A stretch of DNA of 64,000 bases from Lumbricus terrestris (lineage: Eukaryota; Annelida; Clitellata; Crassiclitellata; Lumbricidae): positions 2,369,501-2,433,500 of the forward strand of contig OX457051.1 in NCBI GenBank assembly GCA_949752735.1, in the 5' to 3' direction. The notes under the pieces are model-generated. The model was not told the DNA's origin. It saw only the letters and a list, made by a program, of their open reading frames with translations, and did not search any database. A program made the position numbers and the translations under genes. Below are positions 22,901 through 35,900 of this stretch, one piece after another; position 1 is the stretch's first letter, and every line of letters begins with the position of its first letter.

Positions 22901-25900
22901 TTGCATTAATTTTACAAGCAGGCCTATAATTAGCCTCTGCAAACTGCATGGGCTGCTCAGATGAAATACCTACTCAACAGCTTAAAACGAAGCACGAATG
23001 GCCCTAGTAATGCGAACAAATATCGCCCGATTTCAACCTGAAATTCCTCTGATAAATAATGCGAACCTCTTCAATTCTTTTAATGAGAACTTTAATTGTC
23101 TAGGTCTAGCCTAAATATGTGCTAATTAAACTTTCCGTAGATCTATCACTTTGATGGGTGGATGGATGGATGGAGGGATGGATGGATGGTTGGATGGATG
23201 ATGGGTGGTCTGGTGGTGAATGGATTGCCAATTTATCCTTTTACTAAAATTTACAGCGTTAGCCAATCGTCATCAACATCATGATCACTCTCGTATTCTT
23301 CTAAAGATGCCTTCAGTGTGTCCAATCCATACCACCATTTGAGCAGTTAACCAACTTCTCAATTTCGCTTTTTAAAATAAAGTTTATTCAAATTGTTTCC
23401 GACGCCAACGCAATTCGAACGTACGGAAATGAGCCACAGCAACAAATATTTGCGGGTCTCGCTAGATACGCATGCGCGTTACGCAACATCGAGGGTCAAT
23501 GTTGCGAACAGCTACTGTCTCTTAAAGTTGAACCGACAAGACTCTAAGAAATCAGGGTCGGAGGCGTGGATTGACCTGCTGTTAAAAATTGGCATTTTCA
23601 GCAACGCATAAAATCGAATTTTTTTATCTCAGTTAAAAAGATTGAAAAGTTGACCAGGATGTGCTAGGTAAAATTTATTAAATGCTACGCACGGCTGCAA
23701 GAAATATTCCAGTCAGCGTGTGAAAGTTCGGTCGTTCATGACAAAAAATGGTACTATAATTTTAATTCACCCGAATTAAGTTCGGAATTATTTCAGTGAC
23801 GCGCATACCCGCTTTTATCAATCTGACTTCTATTTAGATAACAAATATTTTTCATCCACCATTTAGTCAAAAATTCGTTTAATCAGTCCAGCTTCTATTC
23901 ATGTAGTGACAATTGCTTGTAACCATACAACTTCCATTTAAATAGCAATTATGTTTCATCAATCCAGCTTCAATTTAGGCAAGAACATTTTCAATGATCC
24001 AGCTTCCATTTTCAGTAAAATGATTTGGTGTCAATCAACTCGAAGACTCTATTGTACACGATACACATACATTAGGCTACCACTGAAATAAATTCGAAAT
24101 TAATTCGGGTGAATTAAAATTATAGTACCCGAATTTTAAGTTTGAAAACATGCTCATTGAGTCATTGTTTCAGAGCTTTTCGAGACGTCACCTGCGCTGA
24201 CAGTCTTTTTTCACCACTAAATGTTTGAACTAAACATTTCAAATTGTAGATATTGAAAGTAACCGTATTTTAAAATAAAAATACACCATAGCACAATATT
24301 ACATAGTTTGACCCCTCTCATTTATTAATAATTTTTAGCTCCTACATGTATGTTTATTTAGGAAGCGAAAAGCGACATGGTTTGAGCACCGGCGTCATAA
24401 GTTGAACCGCGGCGTCACATCGCTCGCTTACCTTAAATCCAACAGCTGGAGACGTGGCAAGGTAGCAATCAGACTGGTTGACCCATAGCACGAGACGAAG
24501 TCCGTAATTGGCTCCAGGAAGTGTCGTCACGTAATTCGCCGTAACTTGCATTTGCAATATAAATTTTGGAAGCTCTGCCACTCTCTCAACAAGTCTTACA
24601 GAAACGCATTTACAATTACTTCTATTTATTTTATTTCTCGCATTTGCTATAGCGCCCCTTCAAGCTCGCTACTCAGAGGTGCTCCCGACTACAGCGCGGA
24701 TACTGCATCCGAGTTTCACACTGAAGCTCACGAGCGGCGGCATTTGCAGTCACGTCACTGTGTGGCAACACAGACCATTAGCGACGCCCTCCTCCTTTAT
24801 CCAGGCTTGTGACTGGCACTGGCAGAGTGCAACCAGTGGAGGAGTTCGCTCACGAGCAATTGCAAGTGAAGGACTTGCTTGAGGTCTCCACGCGACTGCT
24901 TGAGATGGAATCGAACCTGAAACCCTTCGGCTTCAATTCAATGATCTCCACCAATACATCATCGCGCCCCACAATAAATTATTATTGCATCCGGACCATG
25001 AAATATAAAGCAAAAACTTGAAATTTGATCAGGTTTATGCCGACTAAATGTAAATGAACATGCCCATTACGAAAAATAAGCCCCATAAGGACTTAGCTTT
25101 CAAACACCGTGGTTAAATTTTAAAAGATAAGCATCACATGCATAGTATAAGAAACCTTCTGCTGTCTACAGCATTCAAAACTTAATCTTAATCCCATGTG
25201 AAAGATGAGGAGTTTGAATTATGGAGGTGCCACGCAATATTTTGATTTTGATTGCCATCATCAGGTTGTAAAAATGTTTATAAAACATTGCAGATTGATA
25301 ATTTTTTTTATTGCGATTGACACAATTGATCGTTTTGTGCCTCAGCTTACGGTCATAGGACACACAGGGTGGTTGGTATGAGCAAGATATTACAATAATA
25401 GAAGATAAATCACAAAACAAATCCGAAAGTTGTGATTTTTCAAACAACTACCGTTTATAGCTGCGTTGAAGAATTTCGTCTACTAATTATCCTAGGCTAA
25501 GACATTGCTTCCATAGGTTAACTGAGGACCGCTGTGTTCTTACCTGGGTTAAATGATAAGCAATATCCGTAAACAGTCGGAATTTGTTTAATGGCCTCAC
25601 TTGAATGGCAACGTTGATTGCCGAACGTACACTGAAATGTTATTGATAATACTCAGATGCATGTAAAACATATTTTTTTTTAATCATCCAGGTACCTTTT
25701 CAAGGACCTAAATAGTTCAAAATTTTGGCATGAGAGAATTAAAACCAGCTCGCAGAATCCGAGAATCGGAGATAATTTGAAGGAGAAAGACCGTGACTCT
25801 GCTGCACAGAATGATTCCACGACAACTGGTCCACCGACAACTGGTCCAACGATAACTTGTCTACAGATAACTAGTATACGACAACTGGTGCACGACAATT

Positions 25901-28900
25901 GGTCCACCGACTGGTCCACCGACTGGTCCACCAACAACTGGGCCACCGACATATGGCACATGTTTGACAATGGCTACAAGTAGTAGTATAACTAAGAGTT
26001 CTGGAACAATAGACCAGCCCACCCCTCCTATTGGTCTAGACAATAGCCCATTCTTCTCCGACGCCGACAGACCTATTGTGCTAGTACCGCGCACAATGCC
26101 CCAATGTTGGACGACTCTCGGCCGTCAATTGTCCATAAAACCGGCCTATTGTACTCATGTAATTATCCTTAAATACCATTGTTAGACGGCGCTACCAGCC
26201 CTATTGTGCTAGTATCCCAATCAATAGCCCATTGTTGGCCGACTCTCGGCCGTCCCATTGTCTTAGAACCGACCTATTGTACACGGATAGCTAGACATAT
26301 TGTGCTTGTATTCCCGATCGACCCATCGTTGGCCGACTCTTGGCCCTTCCATTGTCCATGAAATCGACCATTGTCCATGTAGCAGACCTAATTACAACCG
26401 TTCTTCGCCAATCGAACACCACCATTGTATCCAGCACCCGCGTAAATTCGTTAATGATTCAATAAAATTTTACAACGCGTCGGCAAAATCGAATAAATGT
26501 ATGCGCGAGCATGCGCGTAAACCCCCTGTCCCTCAAGTCCCTCAAGTCCGCAAAATTGTAAACTTACGCGCATAGTTCGCTCGAAATATCCCGTTTACCA
26601 AACAACTTGCATGCAGCAACTGCATTGCTCGAAAATTTCAAAGATGCAACCTTTCTACCGCAACTTACTCGAGTGTAGCATTAACTTCAGCTCCAATAGG
26701 TCTGTCGCCGTCGGAGAAGAATGGGCTATTGTCTAGAACAATAGGAGAGGTGGGGCTGGTCTATTGTCCCAGAACTCTTAGTTATACTACTACTGCTATT
26801 GCTGCTGAAAGGAAGTTGGATTGATAAAAAGAATCTAAAAAGTGCCACTGACAGAAAAGATAACGATGAAATGGACTACAGAAGAAACACTCCAGACGAT
26901 ATAGGAGAAGAGAGGACTCTGAGTCAACAGGGACCAACCTGAGGCGGCAAGAAGAGAGCATAAGAGAGCTGCAAAAAGTTACATCCGCGGCAAGAATAGA
27001 CCGGGCAAAGCGGCTTGAACAACAATGCAAAGAACTCGATAAGAACCATCTTCTTCTTCTTCTTTAGGTTCTCTGCCAAGTGGCAGGTCCAAACGTCCAA
27101 TGGCTCCATCTTTCACGTTGTTGTGCCATGTCGGGGAGAGTTGCCTAGAATGGACCGTTGCCTTAATTGGACCGCAGCCATTTAACACAATAGACGCATT
27201 TTTTGCTTCGTTTTCAAATGTTGTATTCTTGCGCGATTGAATATTGATCGTACCGCCGCAATCAGTTTTACGGAATTCTAAACATTTATTTAGTTGCGGT
27301 AAAAACTATATTTCACGTAGTTTTGATCTAATTTTTGCCCTACCTGACAATGAGTGTAGGCAATTTAGGCAAGCTTTAAAAATTGCAGTCACGTTTGTTT
27401 TAATCATAGCCAGGTTTCATGTTTAAGCAACAATACTCGATTTAGCGCTAAGACTGACACCTGTTAAACTATCACAGTGTGAGTAGAAGTAGTCCCTGTT
27501 GCCTGAAATGGACCACATTATTTATGTCTCCTTAATTTGACCGATAATTTGGGTGCGGTCCATTTAAGACACCAGTACTTGCCAGGCGCGGATTTAGAGG
27601 GGGCGGAGCCGGCGTACGCCCCCCTAAACCTGCAGCAAATGTTCTCAAAATAAACTGACCTAAAACTAATATAATTGCAATTTGGGAATAGGATGTTTGA
27701 AGTAGCTGGACCGGCAGAATGGAGCTCTCTTACCGGAGCTCTCTTACCTACTTACCTGAGTTGCTAGCAGACGTTGCAGTACTTGATGCAAACCAGACCA
27801 AATGCAGTGAGAATGAAAAAATTGTTAAACGAAAGGTCGAAATTTTCTGTGAGACGAGATGGATTGAAAAGCACACAACTCTGTCAAATTTCATGGAGCT
27901 GTACGAACCGAATTGTTGCCTGCTTAGACGCAATCGGATCCATTGAAGCAGATTGGGACAGTAAGACGAGCACTGCTGCTTACGTACTTTTGAAGAGCAT
28001 TACAGATCATGCATTTATCGTAAGCTTTCATATCGTTCGCCATTTCTTTGGCTACGTCAAAGGACTCAGCGCAAAGTTACAAGGCTCATCTTTAGACGTG
28101 ATCCACGGATATGAAATGGTGACGAGTGTTAAAGCAGCACTAAACAATGCCCGACAGGATGACAGCGAATGGGAGCATGTTTTCCAGAAAGCTACTAAAA
28201 TGGCAGAGACAGCTGACGCTGGACCAATTACTGCACCAAGAATATGCTCAAAACAGATTCAATGAAGCAACACACCCGCTGCAACGCCAGATGAACATTT
28301 CAAACCAGACATTAATTTATCTTCCATTTCTGGAAGTCTACTTCAGCAGTCTAGCCTACGATTTGGAGATCTTGCAAAACAAGCAATTCGTGATCTAAGT
28401 CTCATTCCATCTAATGTTTCAAACATCGACGCACTCACTGCTGATGGTATACATCATTACTATCATGATGACCTGCCTTCGCCGGATTCTTTTCATCAAG
28501 AGTTAAGGCTTTGGCAGCAGATGTGGAGAAACGCTGACAGCACACCAAGCACCCTGTAGGACACCCTCGCTGACAGCCGCTCCTGTCGTATTATGTAGGC
28601 CTATCCAAATATTACCACAATAATTCACATTTTGCTGCTCACTTCTGTCACGGCTTGCAGTGTTGAACGAGCAAATTCTAGTCTGCGATTTGTGAAGTCG
28701 TGTTTCCGAAGTACAATGAACGAGGACAGATTTAATGCACTCATTTTATTGTTTGTCCACAAGGACATCAAGTTAGACATCGATGACATTATCAATGCCT
28801 ACGCCAGAAAGCATCCAAGGAAAATGACACTGCTTAATCCACTGGCATGTGACACTTATTTCCTTTTTGGATCAAGGGTTGCATGATCAAAACCGATAAC

Positions 28901-29039
28901 TGATTTATAATCGTTTCACTGTTAACCTTCAGTGGAGACCAGTGGTTTTATATGAGAAACTATATATTTTTTTAAAAGTTCCATAACATTTTTTATAAAA
29001 AGGATCATTATAGTTTTGCGTGATCTAATTTCATATAGG

Positions 29040-29125
<86 letters not shown>

Positions 29126-32100
29126 CCCCTATATATATTTACGGGATTGGGTTGGTAGTATTTACGCCCCCCCTAACCAGAAATCCTGGATCCGCCTCTG
29201 CTTGCAATGTTATTGGGTGTGGTCCATTTAAGGACACCGGTACTTGCAATGTTCTGTTGTGATTCTTTAACCAATTACAATACCCTCTTTTGGCGTATGT
29301 TTTATCGAACAAAAGTCGACAGTGTGGCATGGGATTTGGCGATGCTCCTGACAAGCATAGAACGAATAATTTCAAATATGCAATAAATGTCAGTTGTAGG
29401 CTTAATAGTTTCATAACAGTTGCTCTGAAGCAATACACTGATATTATAGATGAAGATAATGTTCCTCTGTGCGAACTGCGCGCAATTCTTCTTGTATTTT
29501 ATATACTCAAATAGATTTAACTGAGTACTAATGTAAGACTTCACAATCATTTATTCCCAGTATTTGCTAGGCCATATTATTTCACCGTATAGAGGCCTAT
29601 ATAGTCTATATTTAGACCTGCACTGGTTATTATGGCAAAGTAGGCTACTCCAAATTGGTCTGCAGGCAGAGGTTATGCCAGTCATATATTAAGTTGATTT
29701 CAGCTATACTTCAATTGTGCATTGATATTTTTAACTATAATTTATGGTTAGACACTAAGTGTTTTAGAGCGTTTCCATTGCTTTTGGGTAAAATTACCTT
29801 TTAAAAACGTCTTTAAAGTGCTGTGTCCCATTCAGGGCAACTGTTTCAATCAAGGACACCATGCGGTCCATTCAAGGAAACAGGTTGCCTTGATTGGACT
29901 TTTTAAGGGTGCTGATTTGTTTAGTTATTTCTCATAAATCCACGAATATTTTCTGTCTTTTGCTTATTAATAACATAGACGAACAATCAACCAAGCATAT
30001 GGCATGCTTTCCTTTTGGAAATTCAGTAGCATTGATGCAGCACACCTAAGTTTGCCTTAGGTGGTCCATTCATGGCAACTCTCCACTCCTTAAGTTCTCT
30101 GTAACCCTTCTCCATCATCCCATCCAGCAGTTTTTGTCTAGGTCTTCCTCTGCACCTTTTCCCCTCCAATCTTCCTTCAATTATTTCTTTCTGCAGTGAG
30201 TTTCCTCGCAGCAAATGTCCTACCCAATTCTTTTGTCTTGTCTTTATTACATCTAGCAGAGATCTTTCCTCTTCTACCATCGTCAGCACTTCCTCGTTCG
30301 TAACATTCTTTGTCCAACTAATTTTCTCCATCTTTCTCCATACCCACATTTCGAAAGCTTCCAGCCGCTTGGTGTCTTCTTTTCTCATTGTCCATGTCTC
30401 TGCGCCATGTAACGTCACACTCCATATCAATGTTTTTACCATTCTTTTCTTCAGATTCCTGTTTAGCGGCTTTTAGCCCTCCTCTTAGCAATTCGTTCGT
30501 TCCGTTTTAAAAATGCCTCTTTACCCATTGCTATTCTCCTCTTTAGGCTATCTATTTATGACATTTGGCGTCGCTTGATATTAAGCTTCCCAAGTAGCAG
30601 AATTCCTTCACCTGCTCTATTTCTTCTCCATCTAATTTGATACATATCACGATAAGAACCATGTGGAAGGCAAACTCAAAGAAGTATTATACAAGATGAC
30701 CAGAAATGTGAACAGAGAGTGGCAGCCAAAACTATCGGCAAGCAGAGATCAGCAAGAAAGACTCTTCACGGACGAGAGGGTGCTCACACAAAGATGGACC
30801 GAGTAGGCTACAGCAAATTCAATGAACTGTTCTCAGAACAAATATATCAGGCTCAGATAAAAAAAAAAAAATCGGAGCACTAAGAAACATCTCGCCCTCA
30901 AGCACGGACAAAGAGCCGGACGTCCGAGTCGAAAAGGCGGAACATGCCACCGAGAAAATAAGAAACAACAAAGGCCCGTTGTAAGGGTTTCAAATTACCC
31001 CTCCCCTTAAACATTACCCCTGCAAATTACCCCTCCCTCTAAACATTACCCCTCCAAATAATAGTTTGTATAAATAATCGCACGTATTGCACAAATTAAT
31101 CGGAAAAAATGATCCCGCTTCTCGTTTTCGTCAGAAGATTTTCATCCGTCATCCCACTTCGTGGTTTGTTATCAATATTTTCATCTGTAACTAAAATACT
31201 AATCGCCGCTGAAGTTACATGGAGAAAAGGCTTTGAGGCTATTATATTTCTTCGGATCAAAATATTGATAAAAAACACGAAGTGGGATGACGGATGAAAT
31301 TCTTCAGACCAAAACAAGGAGCGGGATGATTTTACTGATTTTTTAGTGCAATAAATGCGATGATTGATGCAAATCTAGTGTCCAGGGGTAATCTGAAACC
31401 AGGAGGGGGTGTAATTTGAAACCTTTATACCGGAACACGATAACATCACAGGCGAAATGTTAAAACAAAGCGGATGGTCATCCGCCTGTGATCCTAAGCA
31501 AGGATATCCACAGACTCCGTAACAACTAACCATGCCTGGGAGCAAGGATATGCTTCGGAGGAAAGGAAACTATCCATAAGATTTATGCGATTCAATTCTA
31601 TACAGCTCGGGTAGGCCTAATGTGATACATAGTCTTACATCGAGCATCCAATCTTCAATTTTTACGGAGACGGTTTCGTAAAGCAACGGACCATCAACAT
31701 CCAAATGTCGGAAGTTTTGCATCAGCGCGTCGTCTTGTAATCCAGCACTCAAGGCAGGCGGTAAACGAATCGAAGCAATACTTTTTACTCTCGGACCTGA
31801 ATCATTTAAAAACCATACTTTAACACTATGACGAACACCTTCCGCGCTTAGCACACCTGGGTCCAATGGACCATACCGATAACATGGGTCGAAATTATAT
31901 AAATGAAAATGTGAATGAATGACTTAAATTTATGCTGCACATAGCAAATGTACGCTTATTCATTGAATATGTTTTGGGTAACAATAATATACAGGCCTAA
32001 TATTAACCCTGGGGCTGCCAAGAGGTTCGGCATCCACTCATCACCCTTAGGTTTTCCAATATCAAACGTGTTTTGTATGGAATAAACTTTTGACATTATA

Positions 32101-32928
32101 AGTAGCTGTAGGGGGTTTATTTACACACATTTTGAGGTATGATTCGTGAAGATACTCCATACCGTTCTAAGTTATACCCAATATACTCTATAGGTACCAA
32201 TGAGGGTGCGAAAACCACCCACTTAGATTATCGACTATAGTATCTTAGCAGTCATCTATTATAAAGAGAAAAATTGCCATCCTATGTAGGGATTATGGGC
32301 TATATTTTGACGCTAAATAATTTGTCTTTCATAACAGGAAGTGCTCGAAATAAATTAAACTATGTGAAAATAGTGATTTTTCATAAAAAATTTCCTACCG
32401 AGGATTTGCAACTTGCTCAAGTCATTTTCACCAGTTTCGTAGCCAGAAAAATTACGGTTTACAATTTGTGGCCTATAATATTATATGATTCTATGTATGC
32501 ATGTATATATTGTATGTATTTTTATTTGTAGGCCTATTATGTATGCGTGAATTAATGTGACTACATAATTATGTTATCTATGTAGGTATGATTGTATGTA
32601 TGATTATAAGCTTATGTATCTTTGTATGTAGAAATGCGAAGTATTGCTTATATATGCATGTACATACATACATGTAGGTATAATATTGTATACACATACG
32701 TACATACATGCATGCATAAATACATGCATACATGCATTCATGCATACATTCTTACACACATGTATACAGTCCATACATGTACAATCCATCCAACCATCCA
32801 TCCATCCGTCCGTCGGTCCGTCCGTCCATCCATACATACATACACACATACATACATACATACATACATACATACATACATACATACATACATACATACA
32901 TACATACATACATACATACATACATACA

Positions 32929-32959
<31 letters not shown>

Positions 32960-35900
32960 GTACATACATACATACATACATACATACATACATACATACA
33001 TACTAGGGTGTCCCAACAAATATTTTTCTAGAAACTTGAAATGCAGTCCCCCTAAAAAGTTTCCATATGGTCCCATAATAACACCTGTAAAGTTTTATGA
33101 CACTAAAAAAATATTTAGGGGTGGCTCAAGCCGCCCAAATTTAACCCATATTGGCATAATTTGCGCCTGATGTGTCCAACTTCTAAATGCCTTTATATCC
33201 CAATCGTTGATCCTATTATAACAAATTTACTACCCTTGGAAAGCTCGTGAATGGTAGAATTAACAGGTATTTAACTTTATTGGATACAATGGATATTTTG
33301 GGCATAGTCTTATGCTCAAAAAATGCAAAATCGAGAAAAATTTGAGATTTTTGAACTTTGGACACAATATCAGTGCACACACAACTAATCATTGGGAGTA
33401 GTCATTACAAACTCTTGATAATGTAACAAGTCGTGGTTTTAGCTCCTCCATACCTTCATCTGCTTCATAGTAAGAAATTCTGAGGGGGCTGTGAGGTTCA
33501 ACCCCTATTTGTCCTAGGACCACACAGTAAAGTTTTAATTGCACACCCCATGCAGCTACACAACAAATCAACGTCTGGACCGTTATTTTTTTACTATTCT
33601 CATACTGATCTGCTGATTCTACATCACTGCACTCAAATTGTTCTTCAGTTCTACGTTCTACATTTACACATGTCAACAAGATTGTCACAATTGTGGTTAG
33701 AAAACATGTGCCTGTGTTTTTCGACAACCTGTGCGAGAAATTGTCTCCGATCTACGTTCTTCGTTATCGTTGAGCTGAAATTCTGTATCAAAGCTGCGTC
33801 ATGTTTGTTCAGCACAGTCATTTACACAGACCAACGTTATGAAAAATCACACGTGGTCTTATACGATTGGCTATCTCGCCACTCTTTCACCGAAAAGATC
33901 GAGAAAACTATATTTGAACGCAGCATGGTTTGGGAAAAACTTTTAGGAAGAGATAACCCCGTTATTCCACATTAATGAGAACTCACTGAAAGAACAGAGA
34001 GAATTGCTATCTCTTATATCTTAGGTGCTGGTATACCAAGAATGATGTTGCATCATTTTCAGACTTGTCATCTAGAGCAGCATTGCCAGAATTATAAAGC
34101 TATGGATTAATTCAAAGAGAGCAGTGACTCTACATGAGAACACCGCCTGACTGTAGATGTCAATCACAAATCTGAGACTTGTTTGGGTTGGATGCCCTGT
34201 AATTCACGGTCGTCAACTGTATATGTGATTCGTTTCCATCATAAAGCAATTAGATCTATATTGCCTTACCCATCCAACTTGCTCTGTGATGGCAACAGGC
34301 TTGCGAAATGCTACCGAATTGTTCAATCCAACCATGAATACCAAGAGTTTTGAAAATTCTTGATAGTCATATTTCGAGTATGGCCACGCTAAAGCTGTTC
34401 AGTAATGAATTCTTATGATTTGTTAGATGCAGACTGCAGTAGCATTGGTCGAGGGTTTGGTTGATGGTGAACCAGATTGGAGCATTCATCTTTAAATGTC
34501 TTGCAGAGCTTAATTACAGACCATTGATGGACAAATTTTTACCAAGGACACAAAGAATGCACCAGGCAACTGGACTTAAAAGATTTCTGTGATGTTAACA
34601 AGATGTTACGACTGATGGCTGATGTAGAAGGGTGCAAGGCATTGCAAACTCTATTTAATATGCAGTTATTGAAAGCCGTTGTCTCAAAGCATTTGCCAAT
34701 AATTAGGCCTAATGCATCACACTTTCACGACTTCAAAAGGTTCAAACTGCAACCGTTGATTCCTGTCCTGGTCCAGAGGTCAACTTTAGCACACCAACAT
34801 GTTTGTAGGCTACTTCCACCAACTAGAGAAAAATCAGACTGACAATCTGTTAACCTTATTCATTTCTACTCCACTGATGATTGCCATGTGGAGGTAGCGA
34901 CCTGCAATCCTAGTGCACGACATTTACATCATTCGTTTGCTCGAGAGCTTAACTGTCGTCCTTATGCTTGAAAAACCTCATTCGCAAATACAATAAGGTT
35001 GCATATTTGTAGATTTTAGTATTTCAGAGCAATATAAGGTTATTAAGCAATACATAAGCACGCTAGTGGGATCAAAGTGTGGACCTCCGAAAATTTCAAA
35101 CTCATAGGCCTATATGTCGCACGTATAATTTGTGACAACTTACACATATTATATGTGAGCTTTGAGCGGCCTCTAAATATTTTCAAAATGTCCAGAAATT
35201 TGGCAGGTACTATCATAGGACCATAAGGAAACTTTTTGGAGGGACTGCATTTCAAGTTTCAAGAAAAATATTTTTCCTGTGCAATCGTGGGACACCCTAA
35301 TACATACATACATACATACATACATACATACATACATACATACATACTAGGGTGTCCCAACAAATATTTTTCTAGAAACTTGAAATGCAGTCCCCCTAAA
35401 AAGTTTCCATATGGTCCCATAATAACACCTGTAAAGTTTTATGACACTAAAAAAATATTTAGGGGTGGCTCAAGCCGCCCAAATTTAAACCATATTGGCA
35501 TAATTTGCGCCTGATGTGTCCAACTTCTAAATGCCTTTATATCCCAATCGTTGATCCTATTATAACAAATTTACTACCCTTGGAAAGCTCGTGAATGGTA
35601 GAATTAACAGGTATTTAACTTTATTGGATACAATGGATATTTTGGGCATAGTCTTATGCTCAAAAAATGCAAAATCGAGAAAAATTTGAGATTTTTGAAC
35701 TTTGGACACAATATCAGTGCACACACAACTAATCATTGGGAGTAGTCATTACAAACTCTTGATAATGTAACAAGTCGTGGTTTTAGCTCCTCCATACCTT
35801 CATCTGCTTCATAGTAAGAAATTCTGAGGGGGCTGTGAGGTTCAACCCCTATTTGTCCTAGGACCACACAGTAAAGTTTTAATTGCACACCCCATGCAGT

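Larger units (their letters stand above)
27135..30084. mobile_element. foldback element with TGGACC/GGTCCA words
   Basis: Ends GGAGAGTTGCC-x-x-GAATGGACC (27135) and inverse (30084). Words (T)TTGCCTTxATTGGACC, GGTCCATTTAAGGACACC and variants recur near 27150, 27490, 27560, 29220, 29830, 29865 and 30060. It lies inside the C-terminal coding part of the second LINE and itself contains the hAT element 27583-29192. No clean target duplication. Confidence 0.7.
27050..30649 (-). mobile_element. second LINE, inserted with 13-bp target duplication
   Basis: Flanked by the perfect 13-bp duplication CGATAAGAACCAT (27037-27049, 30650-30662). It runs on the - strand, with a 3' (AAG)n end at 27050-27068. 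The C-terminus reads [20 protein letters not shown] at 30100-30200 and, after the nested element, [20 protein letters not shown] at 27070-27135. Upstream is [20 protein letters not shown] (30370-30442). The order is typical of the C-terminal half of RTE-like LINE proteins. Confidence 0.8.
26802..31560 (+). mobile_element. outer RTE-like LINE fragment, host of a nested insertion stack
   Basis: The pieces 26802-27036, 30663-30978 and 31433-31560 read parts of one retroelement: [54 protein letters not shown], then [12 protein letters not shown] after the last insertion. These are the region before the reverse transcriptase of RTE/Jockey-type ORFs. All copies are decayed. Confidence 0.65.

Noticed and set aside
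32604..33170. Long MYVC / HTYI repeat frames, also at 35236, 37489 and 57570-58203
   Set aside because: They are read-through of TACA/GTAT microsatellites, which lack stops in several frames.
33389..33975. Opposing 112- and 141-codon frames in the TAGGGTG element as genes
   Set aside because: They are conserved among copies only because the copies are recent; one is shortened in copy 2, and they overlap on opposite strands with no domain recognised. Kept as a note in the element entry, not called as genes.
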